64,000 nucleotides of DNA from Microvirga solisilvae (GCF_022808595.1 NZ_JAKUCN010000001.1:496001-560000); one strand, 5' to 3'; positions 28,452 through 38,498 are shown, counted from the stretch's first letter. Program-made: numbers and translations. Notes: generated by a model not told the origin, from the sequence alone.

Positions 28452-29962
28452 TGTTCGGCTTCGGCATCCTCTCCGGCCTTCTCATCCTGCCGCTCGTCGG
28501 CGCGGCCTTCATCCTGACGCTTCGCGGCGACAGCGATGCGACCCGCTCCAACGCGCGCTGGGCGGCGCTTGCCACCACGCTCGCGACCTTCGTGCTTTCG
28601 CTGGTGGCCTGGAACCGCTTCGATACGGCAACGGCCGCCTTCCAGCTGGTGGAAGTTCATCCCTGGCTGGCCGAGACCATCAAGTTCAAGCTCGGCGTGG
28701 ACGGGTTCTCCATGCCGCTCATCCTGCTCACCACGTTCCTGATGCCGTTCTGCATCCTGGCCTCGTGGGATTCCATCGGGCACCGGGTGAAGGAATACTA
28801 CGTCGCCTTCCTCGTTCTCGAGACCACCATGATCGGCGTGTTCTGCGCGCTCGATCTCGTGCTCTTCTACCTGTTCTTCGAGGCTGGCCTCATTCCGATG
28901 TTCCTCATCATCGGCATCTGGGGCGGCAAGCGTCGTATCTACGCCAGCTTCAAGTTCTTCCTCTATACGCTGCTCGGCTCGGTGCTGATGCTGCTCGCCA
29001 TCATGGCCATGTTCTGGCAGGCGGGCACCACGGATATCCCGACGCTGCTCACGTTCAAGTTCCCGTATAACCTGCAGATCTGGCTGTGGCTTGCCTTCTT
29101 CGCGTCTTTCGCGGTGAAGATGCCCATGTGGCCGGTCCATACCTGGCTGCCAGACGCGCACGTGGAAGCGCCGACAGCGGGTTCGGTGATCCTGGCAGGC
29201 GTTCTTCTGAAGATGGGCGGCTATGGCTTCATCCGAGTCTCGCTGCCGATGTTCCCAGACGCGTCGCTGTACTTCTCGGCCTTTGTGTTCGCTCTCTCGG
29301 TCATCGCGATCGTCTACACCTCGCTGGTCGCGCTGATGCAGGAGGACATCAAGAAGCTCATCGCCTATTCCTCGGTGGCGCATATGGGCTTCGTGACCAT
29401 GGGCCTGTTCAGCATGAACGAGCAGGGCATCCAGGGCGCCATGTTCACCATGATCTCCCACGGCCTGATCTCCGGCGCGCTCTTCCTCTGCGTCGGCGTG
29501 ATCTATGACCGCATGCATACCCGCGAGATCAAGGCCTATGGCGGCCTCGTAAACCGCATGCCTCTGTATGCGGTTGTGTTCCTGATCCTCACCATGGCCA
29601 ATGTGGCGCTTCCGGGCACCTCCGGCTTCATCGGTGAGTTCCTGACGCTCATGGGCGCGTTCCGGTCCAACACCTGGGTGGCCTTCTTCGCTACCACCGG
29701 CGTGATCCTCTCGGCGGCCTACGCGCTCTGGCTCTACCGCCGCGTGGTCTATGGAGAGCTCGACAAGCCCGCGCTCCAAACCATCAAGGACCTGAACCGC
29801 CGCGAGATCATCACCTTCGCGCCGCTCATCCTGCTGATCATCTATTACGGCGTGCAGCCGGGCCCGATCCTCGACGCCTTCGCGGTGCCGACGGATCAGC
29901 TCATTCAGAATATGCAGGCTGCGCTCTCCACCGTGAAAACGGCTGCTGTGGCAGCACACTGA
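28451..29962 (+). CDS. nuoM: NADH-quinone oxidoreductase subunit M
   Basis: ND4-type antiporter-like proton-pumping subunit, 503 residues, about fourteen helices. Conserved segments: [22 protein letters not shown] (with the functional Glu), [37 protein letters not shown], and [17 protein letters not shown]. Tight coupling with nuoL (one-base overlap) and a four-base gap to nuoN. Confidence 0.98.
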   Translation: MFGFGILSGLLILPLVGAAFILTLRGDSDATRSNARWAALATTLATFVLSLVAWNRFDTATAAFQLVEVHPWLAETIKFKLGVDGFSMPLILLTTFLMPFCILASWDSIGHRVKEYYVAFLVLETTMIGVFCALDLVLFYLFFEAGLIPMFLIIGIWGGKRRIYASFKFFLYTLLGSVLMLLAIMAMFWQAGTTDIPTLLTFKFPYNLQIWLWLAFFASFAVKMPMWPVHTWLPDAHVEAPTAGSVILAGVLLKMGGYGFIRVSLPMFPDASLYFSAFVFALSVIAIVYTSLVALMQEDIKKLIAYSSVAHMGFVTMGLFSMNEQGIQGAMFTMISHGLISGALFLCVGVIYDRMHTREIKAYGGLVNRMPLYAVVFLILTMANVALPGTSGFIGEFLTLMGAFRSNTWVAFFATTGVILSAAYALWLYRRVVYGELDKPALQTIKDLNRREIITFAPLILLIIYYGVQPGPILDAFAVPTDQLIQNMQAALSTVKTAAVAAH

Positions 29963-29966
29963 GGTC

Positions 29967-31409
29967 ATGATGAATCCCGTCCTCACCATTCCCGATTTCG
30001 CCCCCGTGCTGCCGGAGATCATTCTGGCGGCTGGCGCTCTCGTCCTGGTCCTGTTCGGCGCAATCCGCGGCGAGCGCTCGGGAGAGGGCATGAACATCAT
30101 CGCCCTGGCGCTTCTCGCCGTGGCCTTCGTCGCCGTGCTTATGCTGCCCTCGACCCGCGTCGAGACCATGAGCGGCTCCTTCGTGGTCGACGGCTTCGCC
30201 AAGTTCATGAAGGCGCTGACGCTGATCGCCTCCGCCGGCGGCGTGATCCTGTCCATGGATTACATGCGCCGCGAGGGCATCTACCGCTTCGAGTACCCGA
30301 TCCTCATCGTGCTCTCGACCATCGGCATGATGATGGTGATCTCGGCGAACGACCTGATCGCGCTCTATCTCGGCCTCGAACTGTTGTCGCTCTCGTCCTA
30401 CGTGATCGCCGCATTCGACCGCGATAACGTGCGCTCGACGGAAGCGGGCCTGAAGTACTTCGTGCTCGGCGCGCTCTCTTCGGGCATGCTGCTCTACGGC
30501 GCATCGCTGGTTTACGGCTTCACCGGCAACGTGTCCTTCCCGGCTATCGCGGGCATTCTGCAGGGCCAGGTAGGCGTGGGCGCCATCGTCGGCATCGTGT
30601 TCGTTGCTGCCGGTATCGCCTTCAAGATCTCCGCTGTCCCGTTCCACATGTGGACGCCGGACGTCTATGAAGGTTCGCCGACCCCGGTCACGGCCTTCTT
30701 CGCCGCTGCTCCCAAGATGGCCGGTATGGCCATGGCCACCCGCGTTTTCATCGATGCCTTCCCGAACATCGTTGGCCAGTGGCAGCAGATCATCGTCTTC
30801 ATCTCCATCGCCTCCATGGCTTTGGGTTCGTTCGCGGCCATCGGCCAGCGCAACATCAAGCGCCTGATGGCCTATTCCTCCATCGGTAACGTCGGCTATG
30901 CGCTGATCGGCCTTGCCACCGGCACGGTCGAAGGCGTGCAGGGCGTGGTTGTCTACATGGCGATCTATCTCGCCATGACGCTCGGCGCCTTCGCCGTCAT
31001 TCTCAGCATGCGCCGCGGCAACGTGATGTATGAGAATGTCGAGGATCTGTCGGGCCTTGCCCGCACGCATCCGGTTCTCGCCTTCTGCCTGGCGATGATG
31101 ATGTTCTCGCTCGCGGGCATCCCGCCGCTCGCCGGCTTCTTTGCCAAGTTCGCGGTGTTCAACGCGGCCATCAACGCCAACCTCGTGGCGCTCGCCATCA
31201 TCGGCGTGGTGACCAGCGTGGTAGGTGCGTACTACTACCTGCGCATCGTGAAGGTGATGTACTTCGATGAGCCTGCCGCTGCCTATGATGCGCAGCCCGT
31301 CGGCGTGAAGCTCGTGCTCGGCCTCTCCAGCATCTTCGTGGTGCTCTTCGGCATCGTTCCGGCTCCGCTGGTCGCAGCCGCAGGCGCTGCCGCGCGCTCG
31401 CTGTTCTAA
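29967..31409 (+). CDS. nuoN: NADH-quinone oxidoreductase subunit N
   Basis: ND2-type antiporter-like subunit, 480 residues, closing the nuo operon. Conserved segments: LIALYLGLELLSLSSYVIAAFDR, KISAVPFHMWTPDVYEGSPTPVTAFFAAAPKMAG and MAYSSIGNVGYALIGLA. Two consecutive ATG codons start it; either is possible. Its stop overlaps the birA start by one base, so the downstream genes birA and perhaps rnj are read from the same message. Confidence 0.97.
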   Translation: MMNPVLTIPDFAPVLPEIILAAGALVLVLFGAIRGERSGEGMNIIALALLAVAFVAVLMLPSTRVETMSGSFVVDGFAKFMKALTLIASAGGVILSMDYMRREGIYRFEYPILIVLSTIGMMMVISANDLIALYLGLELLSLSSYVIAAFDRDNVRSTEAGLKYFVLGALSSGMLLYGASLVYGFTGNVSFPAIAGILQGQVGVGAIVGIVFVAAGIAFKISAVPFHMWTPDVYEGSPTPVTAFFAAAPKMAGMAMATRVFIDAFPNIVGQWQQIIVFISIASMALGSFAAIGQRNIKRLMAYSSIGNVGYALIGLATGTVEGVQGVVVYMAIYLAMTLGAFAVILSMRRGNVMYENVEDLSGLARTHPVLAFCLAMMMFSLAGIPPLAGFFAKFAVFNAAINANLVALAIIGVVTSVVGAYYYLRIVKVMYFDEPAAAYDAQPVGVKLVLGLSSIFVVLFGIVPAPLVAAAGAAARSLF

Positions 31410-32215
31410 TGGTGAAACTGTCGCCTCAAGCCGAGGCCGCCGGCTATCGGCTCATCTCGCTCGAGGCGACGGATTCCACCAACGACGACGTGCTCCAGGC
31501 GGCTCGCTCCGGCGATCCGGGGCAGCTCTGGATCGTCGCGGGTGAGCAACGCGCGGGCAGGGGGCGGCATGGCCGGCAATGGTCCTCGCCCCAAGGCAAT
31601 CTCTACGCCAGTCTTCTGCTGATCGATCCGTGCGAGCCGCAGCACGCGCCGCAACTCGGCTTCGTGGCGGGGCTTGCCCTGCATGAGGCCGTGGAAGCGG
31701 TGACGGGCTTAGGTGCGCCGCGCCTTTCCCTGAAGTGGCCGAACGATCTCCTGCTCGACGGCGCGAAGGTCTCCGGTCTCCTCCTCGAAGGCCACAGGCT
31801 CGGAAGCAACGGCCCGCTCGCGATCGTCATCGGCATGGGCGTGAACGTGGCCTTCGCCCCAACCGGCACGCCTTATCCGGCCCTCGCCCTGCAGCACGCC
31901 AAGCCCGGCCTGACCCGCGAGGTGATGTTCCAGGCCTTGTCGGCCAGCTTCGCGCAGACCTTCGCCGCCTGGCGCAATGCGGCGCGCATGAACGTCGCCG
32001 ATCCGTTCGGCCCCATTCGCAGGCTTTGGCTGGAGCGTGCGGCGGGTATCGGGCAAGAAGTGACGCTCCGCCTTCCTTCAGGCGAGAAGCGCGGTATCTT
32101 CGAAGGGCTCGACCGTTTCGGGCGCCTGCAGCTGAAAACCGGTTCCAGCGCGGAACTGATCGATGCGGGCGACCTTTATTTTCCCAATTTGCTACACGAT
32201 ATAGCCAAGCCGTAG
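31409..32215 (+). CDS. birA: Biotin-[acetyl-CoA-carboxylase] ligase
   Basis: Attaches biotin, via biotinyl-5'-AMP, to the carrier lysine of acetyl-CoA carboxylase and other biotin enzymes. 268 residues; it lacks the N-terminal helix-turn-helix of E. coli BirA and so is probably only an enzyme, not a repressor. The catalytic loop AGRGRHGRQWSSPQGNLYAS and the KWPNDLLLDGAKVSGLLLE segment with the active-site Lys are intact; a C-terminal SH3-like domain follows. The one-base overlap with nuoN is a conserved alphaproteobacterial linkage. Confidence 0.95.
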   Translation: MVKLSPQAEAAGYRLISLEATDSTNDDVLQAARSGDPGQLWIVAGEQRAGRGRHGRQWSSPQGNLYASLLLIDPCEPQHAPQLGFVAGLALHEAVEAVTGLGAPRLSLKWPNDLLLDGAKVSGLLLEGHRLGSNGPLAIVIGMGVNVAFAPTGTPYPALALQHAKPGLTREVMFQALSASFAQTFAAWRNAARMNVADPFGPIRRLWLERAAGIGQEVTLRLPSGEKRGIFEGLDRFGRLQLKTGSSAELIDAGDLYFPNLLHDIAKP

Positions 32216-32243
32216 CGCTGGCATGACAAGGTCTTGATCAAGT

Positions 32244-33917
32244 ATGGCATCCTCCCAGGACGAACTGGTCTTTCTACCCCTCGGCGGGCTCGGCGAAATT
32301 GGCATGAATGCCGCCCTCTATGGCTTCGGGCCAGAGAGTGACAGGCAATGGATTCTCGTCGATTGCGGCATGGGCTTCGGAAGCGAGGAGCAATTGCCCG
32401 GCATCGACCTCGTCTATCCCGATCTGCGCTTCATCGAGGAAGAGCGGCACAACCTGCTCGGCATTTTCATCACCCACGCGCATGAGGATCATATCGGCGC
32501 ACTCGTCGAGATGTGGCCGCGCCTGCGTGCGCCGGTCTATGCCACCAAGTTCGCCATCGGCCTTCTCGAAACCCGTCGCCTGTCGGAGCCGAACGCTCCG
32601 AAGATCGATCTCAACGAGATCGCCCCCGGCCAGCGCCTGAAACTCGGCAACTTCGACATCGAGTATGTGCCGGTTGCTCACTCCATCCCGGAATCGAATG
32701 CGCTCGCCATCCGCACGCCACAGGGTCTCGTGGTGCATACGGGCGACTGGAAGCTCGACCCTACGCCTTATCTTGGCAGCCTGACCTCGGAAGAAGCCTT
32801 CCGCAAGCTGGGCGAGGAGGGCGTTCTCGCACTCATCTGCGACTCCACCAACGTGGTGCGCGAAGGCGAAAGCCCGAGCGAGGCTGATGTGGCGAGGAAC
32901 CTTGCCGCTCTCATCAAGGATGCGCCGCACCGTGTGGCGATCACCACCTTCGCCTCCAATGTTGCGCGCATTCGTTCGGTCGCGGAAGCCGCGCGCGAAT
33001 GCGGACGCGAGGTCGTCGTGGTCGGTCGCGCCATGGATCGCGTCGCGGAAGTGGCGAAGGAATGCGGCTATCTCGAAGGTTTGCCCGAATTCCGCTCCGT
33101 TGAGAACTTCGGCTACATGCCGCGCGACAAGGTCGTTGCTGTTCTCACCGGATCGCAGGGCGAGCCGCGCGCTGCGCTCGCGCGCGTTGCGGCAGACGAG
33201 CATCCCGATATTGCGCTCACCGCAGGCGACCGCGTGATCTTCTCGTCGCGCGCCATTCCCGGCAACGAGAAGGCGGTGGGCTCCATCATCAATAGCCTGA
33301 TCGAGCAGGGCGTCGAGGTCATCACCGACCGCACGGAACTTGTCCACGTTTCCGGCCATCCGCGTCGGGGCGAACTCGCCAAGATGTATGAGTGGACGAA
33401 GCCGCGTATCGCCATTCCGGCACACGGCGAGCCGCTGCATCTCGCCGAGCACGCGAAATTCGCGCGCCAGCAGGGCGTGCCGGAAGTGGTGCGCGCGAAG
33501 AACGGCACCATGGTGCGCCTCGCACCCGGCAAGGCCGAGATCGTCGATACCGTTCCCGCTGGCCGCGTCTACAAGGACGGCAACATCGTCATCCCCGCGG
33601 GCGAGCGTGCTCTGCCTGAGCGCCGAAAGCTCGCTTTCGCCGGCATCGTGACGGTGGCGATCGCCATCGACGACCGGGGCGAGATTGCGGGCGATCCGGT
33701 GGTGGATGCCATGGGTCTCCCTGAGAAGAACCGTCAGGGCCGCGATTTGACCGACATCATCGCTGACACTGTGGCCGATACCCTCGATGGCCTGTCCAAA
33801 GCCAAGCGCCGCGATCCCGACGCCGTGGAGCAGTCGGTTCACCGCGCCGTCCGCGCCGCCGTGAACCAGGAATGGGGCAAGAAGCCCGCCTGCCATGTGC
33901 TCGTGATCGAGGTATAA
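32244..33917 (+). CDS. rnj: Ribonuclease J
   Basis: Metallo-beta-lactamase/beta-CASP ribonuclease with 5'-3' exo- and endonuclease activity; rhizobial members take part in rRNA maturation and mRNA decay. 557 residues. The metal motif FITHAHEDHIGAL (HxHxDH) is present, followed by VVHTGDWKLDPTP, the beta-CASP region with LTGSQGEPRAALARVA, and the C-terminal HVSGHPRRGEL and IPAHGEPLHLAEHA motifs. The gap to birA is 28 bases, so co-transcription is likely. Confidence 0.96.
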   Translation: MASSQDELVFLPLGGLGEIGMNAALYGFGPESDRQWILVDCGMGFGSEEQLPGIDLVYPDLRFIEEERHNLLGIFITHAHEDHIGALVEMWPRLRAPVYATKFAIGLLETRRLSEPNAPKIDLNEIAPGQRLKLGNFDIEYVPVAHSIPESNALAIRTPQGLVVHTGDWKLDPTPYLGSLTSEEAFRKLGEEGVLALICDSTNVVREGESPSEADVARNLAALIKDAPHRVAITTFASNVARIRSVAEAARECGREVVVVGRAMDRVAEVAKECGYLEGLPEFRSVENFGYMPRDKVVAVLTGSQGEPRAALARVAADEHPDIALTAGDRVIFSSRAIPGNEKAVGSIINSLIEQGVEVITDRTELVHVSGHPRRGELAKMYEWTKPRIAIPAHGEPLHLAEHAKFARQQGVPEVVRAKNGTMVRLAPGKAEIVDTVPAGRVYKDGNIVIPAGERALPERRKLAFAGIVTVAIAIDDRGEIAGDPVVDAMGLPEKNRQGRDLTDIIADTVADTLDGLSKAKRRDPDAVEQSVHRAVRAAVNQEWGKKPACHVLVIEV

Positions 33918-33946
33918 GGGCCGCAATCTGATCTAGGGGGAGCAGT

Positions 33947-34351
33947 ATGCTCGGACGCCTGAACCACGTCGCCATCGCCGTCCGCGACATCGCGGCGGCA
34001 TCAAACCTCTATCGCAGCACCCTCGGGGCCGAGGTGTCGGCGCCGGAGGCCTTGCCCGAGCATGGCGTCACGGTGGTGTTCATCACGCTGCCCAATACCA
34101 AGATCGAGCTTCTGGAACCCCTCGGCGCGGATTCTCCCATCGGCAAGTTCCTGGAGAAGAACCCGGACGGCGGCATCCACCATGTCTGCTACGAGGTGGA
34201 CGATATCCTCTCCGCGCGAGACCGGCTTGTGAATTCCGGGGCCAGGGTGCTGGGCTCGGGCGAGCCGAAGATCGGAGCCCACGGAAAGCCGGTGCTTTTC
34301 CTGCATCCGAAGGACTTCAACGGAACCCTCATCGAACTTGAGCAAGCCTGA
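33947..34351 (+). CDS. mce: Methylmalonyl-CoA epimerase
   Basis: Small VOC-fold enzyme interconverting (R)- and (S)-methylmalonyl-CoA, needed for propionyl-CoA assimilation and, in methylotrophic relatives, the ethylmalonyl-CoA pathway. The 134 residues contain the two beta-alpha-beta repeats with LNHVAIAVRDI at the start (metal His), GGIHHVCYEVDDI in the middle and GTLIELEQ with the metal Glu at the end. The linkage with rnj and the DUF1467 gene is common in Rhizobiales; the epimerase's mutase partner is not in the window. Confidence 0.95.
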   Translation: MLGRLNHVAIAVRDIAAASNLYRSTLGAEVSAPEALPEHGVTVVFITLPNTKIELLEPLGADSPIGKFLEKNPDGGIHHVCYEVDDILSARDRLVNSGARVLGSGEPKIGAHGKPVLFLHPKDFNGTLIELEQA

Positions 34352-34361
34352 GGACAAGCTG

Positions 34362-34697
34362 TTGATAAACCTTGTAAAAGCCCTGTCCGCTTCGCTCTGG
34401 TCCACCTTGGCTACGGTGGTGGTCATCTCCGCTATTGCCGTGACGATCGGCGTGACGTTTTTCGGCCTGCGCGTGAGCGGGGGACTGGCGCTGTACTTCG
34501 TGATCTGGTGGATTCTGCTCTTTGCCGTCCTGCCTTTCGGCGTACGCAGCCAGGCGGAAAGCGGAGAGGTCGTGGCCGGCTCCGAGCCTGGAGCGCCTGC
34601 CGTTCATGGCCTTCAGGAAAAAGCCATCTGGACGAGCCTCGTCGCCTCCGTGGTCCTGGCGATCGCCGCAGCCGTATTCCCGCTGGCGGGGCTTTAA
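34362..34697 (+). CDS. DUF1467 family protein, small membrane protein
   Basis: About 111 residues. The diagnostic stretch is LALYFVIWWILLFAVLPFGVRSQAESGEVVAGSEPGAP followed by a second hydrophobic helix near the C-terminus; this matches DUF1467, a family of unknown function typically next to mce and proS in alphaproteobacteria. The start is uncertain: I favour the TTG preceded by GAGGA at 7 bases; another TTG 24 bases upstream overlaps mce, and GTG codons further in would remove an extra N-terminal helix that many family members lack. Inner-membrane location is inferred from the helices. Confidence 0.8.
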   Translation: MINLVKALSASLWSTLATVVVISAIAVTIGVTFFGLRVSGGLALYFVIWWILLFAVLPFGVRSQAESGEVVAGSEPGAPAVHGLQEKAIWTSLVASVVLAIAAAVFPLAGL

Positions 34698-34751
34698 CCT
34701 TTCCAAGCTTCCTCAGAGCGAGGTTGAGCTGACTGTGCGAGAGGGCTTGGA

Positions 34752-34782
34752 CAAAAGAAAAAGCAAGGCTTTCGCCTTGCCT
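34752..34782 (-). terminator. Intrinsic terminator on the minus strand
   Basis: Read on the minus strand: GGCAAGGC-GAAA-GCCTTGC followed by TTTTTCTTTTGT, a stable stem with a GNRA-type loop and a long U-run. In the plus direction the downstream sequence is not T-rich, so the element points to a minus-strand transcript starting in the gap before proS. Confidence 0.85.
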
Positions 34783-34803
34783 GAACTGCCTTTTGGCGTT
34801 GTT

Positions 34804-34971
34804 TTATGATCCCTGGCTTTCTGGCGCCGGCGCCTGATCGGCGCCTGGGGATCGCGTTCCTCCCAAAACTCGGACCGCAGCCTCTGCCTTTTTGAAGGTC
34901 TGAAGCATTACGACGTGTTTATAGGGGCTTTCCCCTACGGTGTCACCTTTTTTGGGCAGTTGATGATGCAA
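34804..34971 (-). CDS. Candidate small ORF (55 codons) upstream of a minus-strand terminator
   Basis: Open frame from a TTG, reading MHHQLPKKGDTVGESPYKHV and continuing VMLQTFKKAEAAVRVLGG to a C-terminal tail rich in Ala, Pro, Gly and Ser. The stop lies about 20 bases before the strong minus-strand terminator, which fits the end of a real transcript. Against it: no clear ribosome binding site at the TTG, third-position GC of only about half when neighbours are far higher, and no family I recognise. An internal ATG would give 34 residues. The alternative is that the transcript is a non-coding RNA; the 6-bp hairpin inside the ORF fits either. Confidence 0.33.
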   Translation of the reverse strand: MHHQLPKKGDTVGESPYKHVVMLQTFKKAEAAVRVLGGTRSPGADQAPAPESQGS

Positions 34972-35126
34972 TTTGCTGCACTTGTTGTATCAATCTTTGG
35001 TCTAATCCATTCCGCCGCAGCCCTCAGGTCGTGATGGCAGCTTGTCTTTTTCCCATGGCCTGTGTTGTGTGCTGGAAACGAGTCGTGACCCGTTGTTCCA
35101 TTTCTGACCGATATTGAAGGCGTCCT

Positions 35127-36455
35127 ATGCGTTTGAGCCGCTACTTCCTCCCCATTCTCCGCGAGACGCCGAAAGAGGCGGAGATCGTCTCCCACCGCCT
35201 GATGCTGCGCGCGGGCCTGATCCGTCAGGAATCGGCCGGCATCTATGCCTGGCTGCCGCTGGGTCTGAAGGTGCTCAACAAGGTCAACGCCATCGTCCGC
35301 GAGGAGCAGAACCGCTCCGGCGCCGTCGAACTTCTGATGCCGACGATCCAGTCCGCCGACCTCTGGCGTGAATCGGGCCGCTACGACGCCTATGGCAAGG
35401 AGATGCTGCGCATCCAGGACCGGCACGAGCGCGAGATGCTCTTCGGCCCTACCAACGAGGAAATGATCACGGAGATCTTCCGGGGCTATGTGCGCTCCTA
35501 CAAGGATCTGCCGCTGAACCTCTACCACATCCAGTGGAAGTTCCGTGACGAGGTGCGTCCGCGCTTCGGCGTCATGCGCTCGCGCGAGTTCCTGATGAAG
35601 GACGCCTATTCCTTCGATATCGATCAGGCCGGCGCCGTCCATTCCTACAACAAGATGTTCGTGGCCTATCTTCGCACCTTCGCCCGCATGGGCCTGAAGG
35701 CGATCCCGATGCGCGCCGATACCGGCCCCATCGGCGGAAACCTGAGCCACGAATTCATCATTCTCGCCTCCACGGGCGAGAGCGAAGTGTTCTGCCATGC
35801 GGATTATCTCGACTACGAGATCCCCGCCGAGGACACGAATTTCGATGATGTCTCCGGTCTGCAAAGCACCGTCGACAAGTGGACGTCGCTCTATGCCGCG
35901 ACCTCCGAGATGCATGATGCTGCTGCCTTCGACGCCGTTCCCGCCGACAAGAAGATGTCGGCGCGCGGCATCGAGGTCGGCCACATCTTCTATTTCGGCA
36001 CCAAGTATTCCGAGCCCATGGGCGCGAAGGTCATGGGACCGGACGGGCAGGAAAAGCCGGTCCATATGGGCTCCTACGGTATCGGCCCGAGCCGCCTGAT
36101 CGCTGCCATCATCGAGGCGAGCCATGACGAGAACGGCATCATCTGGCCGGAAGGCGTGGCTCCATTCGATGTGGCTATCCTGAACCTCAAAGTCGGCGAT
36201 GCCGGCACGGATGCGGCGAGCGAAAAGCTCTATCGCGAGCTTTCCAATGCCGGCCGCGATGTGCTCTATGACGATCGCGACGAGCGTCCGGGCGGCAAGT
36301 TCGCCACCGCCGATCTCATCGGCGTGCCGTGGCAGATTCTCATCGGCCCCAAGGGCCTCGCCGAGGGCAAGGTGGAGCTGAAGCATCGCTCGACCGGCGA
36401 GCGTGAGCTTTTGTCGGTCGATGAGGTGGTCTCGCGGCTGACGGCGCATAAATAA
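35127..36455 (+). CDS. proS: Prolyl-tRNA synthetase, short alphaproteobacterial form
   Basis: Class II synthetase charging tRNA-Pro. 442 residues, against about 570 for the E. coli-type enzyme: the editing insertion domain (INS) between motifs 2 and 3 is missing, as is usual in alphaproteobacteria. Visible are [21 protein letters not shown] (motif 1 region), [34 protein letters not shown] (motif 2) and [17 protein letters not shown] (motif 3), and the anticodon-binding domain with [19 protein letters not shown]. Without INS, Ala-tRNA-Pro must be cleared by a free-standing ProXp-type deacylase, none of which is in the window. Confidence 0.97.
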   Translation: MRLSRYFLPILRETPKEAEIVSHRLMLRAGLIRQESAGIYAWLPLGLKVLNKVNAIVREEQNRSGAVELLMPTIQSADLWRESGRYDAYGKEMLRIQDRHEREMLFGPTNEEMITEIFRGYVRSYKDLPLNLYHIQWKFRDEVRPRFGVMRSREFLMKDAYSFDIDQAGAVHSYNKMFVAYLRTFARMGLKAIPMRADTGPIGGNLSHEFIILASTGESEVFCHADYLDYEIPAEDTNFDDVSGLQSTVDKWTSLYAATSEMHDAAAFDAVPADKKMSARGIEVGHIFYFGTKYSEPMGAKVMGPDGQEKPVHMGSYGIGPSRLIAAIIEASHDENGIIWPEGVAPFDVAILNLKVGDAGTDAASEKLYRELSNAGRDVLYDDRDERPGGKFATADLIGVPWQILIGPKGLAEGKVELKHRSTGERELLSVDEVVSRLTAHK

Positions 36456-36460
36456 GCCCC

Positions 36461-37735
36461 ATGGCCAAAGAAGCACCGACCGGAACCAAACCCTTCTCGC
36501 TGTTCGAGTGGATGCTCGCCGGGCGCTACCTGCGCACCCGGCGGCGGGAAGGCTTCGTGTCCGTCATCGCGGGCTTCTCGTTCCTCGGCATCATGCTGGG
36601 CGTTGCGACGCTCATCGTGGTGCTCTCGGTCATGAACGGCTTCCGCAAGGAACTGCTCGACAAGATCGTGGGCATCAACGGCCACATCTTCGTGGCGCCC
36701 ATCGAGAGTCCGCTCACCGATTATCCGGAAGTGGCGGCACGCATTGCTGCCGTGCCCGGCGTGAAGCGCGCCATTCCGCTCGTGGAAGGCCAGGCCTTCG
36801 GCTCCTCGCAATATAACGGCAGCGGCGTTCTGGTGCGCGGCATTCGCGGAAACGACCTGCGCCAGATCGAGCATATCGCCGGCAACATCCGCCAGGGCAC
36901 GCTCGAGAATTTCGAGGAAGGCGAGGGCGTCGCCATCGGTCGTCGTCTCGCTGAAACGCTCTCGATCCAGGCTGGCGATACGTTGACGCTGATCACCCCG
37001 CGTGGAGCCGCGACGCCTTTCGGCACCGCACCGCGCGTGAAGGGGTATCCGGTGAAGGCGGTGTTCGAGATCGGCATGTCCGAGTTCGACAACACCTTCG
37101 TCTTCATGCCGCTGACCGAGGCACAGAACTACTTCAACCGTCAGGGCGATGTGCCCTTGATCGAGGTCTATCTCGATAACGCCGACAAGGTGGATCAGGC
37201 CCGCGCCGCCATCGACGAGGCGGCGCAAAGACCGATCATGATGACCGACTGGCGGCAGAGAAACCGCACCTTCTTCGGCGCGCTGGAGGTGGAGCGGAAC
37301 GTGATGTTCATCATCCTCGCGCTCATCGTTCTAGTCGCCGCGCTCAACATCATCTCCGGCCTCATCATGCTGGTGAAGGACAAGTCGAGCGACATCGCGA
37401 TCCTGCGCACCATGGGCGCGACGCGCGGCGCGATCATGCGCATCTTTTTGATCACGGGCGCATCCATCGGTGTGATCGGCACGCTCGCCGGCTTCGGGCT
37501 CGGATTGCTGATCGCGGCCAATATTCAATCGATCCAGGATTTCCTGTCCTGGGCGACGAATTCGAACCTGTGGGATCCCACATTGCGCTTCCTGAGCCAG
37601 ATTCCTTCCGATGTGAATCCGGGTGAGGTGGCGACCGTTCTCACGATGGCTCTCGTCCTGTCGCTGTTGGCTACCCTCTATCCCTCCTGGCGGGCTGCGA
37701 AGCTCGATCCCGTCGAAGCGTTGCGTTACGGTTAG
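36461..37735 (+). CDS. lolC: Lipoprotein-releasing ABC transporter permease
   Basis: Inner-membrane permease of the Lol system, which extracts mature lipoproteins for delivery to the outer membrane by LolA. 424 residues: an N-terminal helix preceded by [30 protein letters not shown], a large periplasmic domain, and a C-terminal FtsX domain of three helices including [26 protein letters not shown] (the coupling helix). Only one permease gene is present, so it probably forms a homodimer (the LolF arrangement) and not the LolC-LolE pair of enterics; symbol usage varies (lolC, lolE, lolF). The ATPase lolD follows after two bases. Confidence 0.93.
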   Translation: MAKEAPTGTKPFSLFEWMLAGRYLRTRRREGFVSVIAGFSFLGIMLGVATLIVVLSVMNGFRKELLDKIVGINGHIFVAPIESPLTDYPEVAARIAAVPGVKRAIPLVEGQAFGSSQYNGSGVLVRGIRGNDLRQIEHIAGNIRQGTLENFEEGEGVAIGRRLAETLSIQAGDTLTLITPRGAATPFGTAPRVKGYPVKAVFEIGMSEFDNTFVFMPLTEAQNYFNRQGDVPLIEVYLDNADKVDQARAAIDEAAQRPIMMTDWRQRNRTFFGALEVERNVMFIILALIVLVAALNIISGLIMLVKDKSSDIAILRTMGATRGAIMRIFLITGASIGVIGTLAGFGLGLLIAANIQSIQDFLSWATNSNLWDPTLRFLSQIPSDVNPGEVATVLTMALVLSLLATLYPSWRAAKLDPVEALRYG

Positions 37736-37737
37736 AT

Positions 37738-38433
37738 ATGGCGTCCGGACAAACCCAGCCCGCACTTCACCTGTCCCAAGTCGAGCGTCGCTACCCTCAG
37801 GGAGATACCTTCCTGGAGGTGCTGCGCGGGGCGGAGCTTGCCATCTGGCCGGGCGAGATCGTGGCCCTCATCGCGCCTTCGGGCACGGGTAAGTCCACGC
37901 TTCTGCACGTGGCAGGCCTGCTCGAAAAGCCGGATGGCGGCGAGGTTTTCGTCGGTGGCAAGCCCACGGCGCATATGACCGACAAGGAGCGCACACGCGT
38001 GCGTCGCGAGGAACTGGGCTTCGTCTACCAGTTTCACCACCTGCTGCCCGAGCTCTCAGCGCTGGAAAATGTAGTGATGCCGCAGCTCATTCGCGGTCTG
38101 CCGAAACCGGAGGCTGAAGACCGCGCCGGTCAGATTCTGACCTTCCTGGGATTGGGCAAGCGCCTGAAGCATCGACCCGGCGAGCTCTCCGGCGGCGAGC
38201 AGCAGCGTGTGGCCATTGCCCGCGCGGTTGCCAATGCACCGCGCCTGCTGCTGGCGGACGAGCCTACGGGCAATCTCGACCCGCATACCGCCGACCGGGT
38301 GTTTCAGACCCTCGTCGCCATTGTGCGTGCCTCGCGCCTTGCAGCGCTGATCGCCACGCATAACCTGGAACTCGCCGCCCGCATGGACCGTCGCGTGACC
38401 ATCCGCGAAGGCGTAATCGTCCAACTTCCGTAA
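37738..38433 (+). CDS. lolD: Lipoprotein-releasing ABC transporter ATP-binding protein
   Basis: ATPase partner of the permease upstream. 231 residues with Walker [14 protein letters not shown]-loop [17 protein letters not shown], signature [14 protein letters not shown], Walker [13 protein letters not shown] and switch His in ATHN. The HHLLPEL/ENV segment downstream of the Q-loop is typical of LolD and the related MacB/FtsE group. Confidence 0.96.
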   Translation: MASGQTQPALHLSQVERRYPQGDTFLEVLRGAELAIWPGEIVALIAPSGTGKSTLLHVAGLLEKPDGGEVFVGGKPTAHMTDKERTRVRREELGFVYQFHHLLPELSALENVVMPQLIRGLPKPEAEDRAGQILTFLGLGKRLKHRPGELSGGEQQRVAIARAVANAPRLLLADEPTGNLDPHTADRVFQTLVAIVRASRLAALIATHNLELAARMDRRVTIREGVIVQLP

Positions 38434-38473
38434 GAGCCTGGAAGGCAAGTCGCTCTTCCGCTGTTCTCATTTC

Positions 38474-38498
38474 CAGGGCGGGCCTTCGGCTCGCCCTG
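38474..38498. terminator. Hairpin downstream of lolD
   Basis: 10-bp stem CAGGGCGGGC / GCTCGCCCTG (one G-T pair) around CTTCG, 40 bases after the lolD stop. Neither side has a proper T-run. It lies between lolD and a convergent small ORF on the minus strand and could mark the end of both. Confidence 0.55.

Larger units (their letters stand above)
34698..35126. other. 429-bp gap between the DUF1467 gene and proS
   Basis: No established gene covers this stretch on the plus strand. It contains a strong minus-strand terminator, a candidate minus-strand small ORF, and a perfect 6-bp hairpin (TAGGGG-AAAG-CCCCTA read on the minus strand). The part nearest proS is AT-richer than its surroundings and must hold the proS promoter, but I cannot pick out a convincing -35/-10 pair. 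The long minus-strand open frame entering from proS is a shadow. Confidence 0.6.

Noticed and set aside
28448..30256. A 602-codon minus-strand frame across nuoM and nuoN
   Set aside because: It spans two real genes on the other strand, is rich in charged residues and His, and has no domain.
34935..36476. A 513-codon minus-strand frame opposite proS that ends near the unexplained minus-strand terminator
   Set aside because: Considered as the gene served by that terminator, but it is the mirror of proS in composition and its stop lies about 150 bases before the terminator; a short local transcript is more likely.
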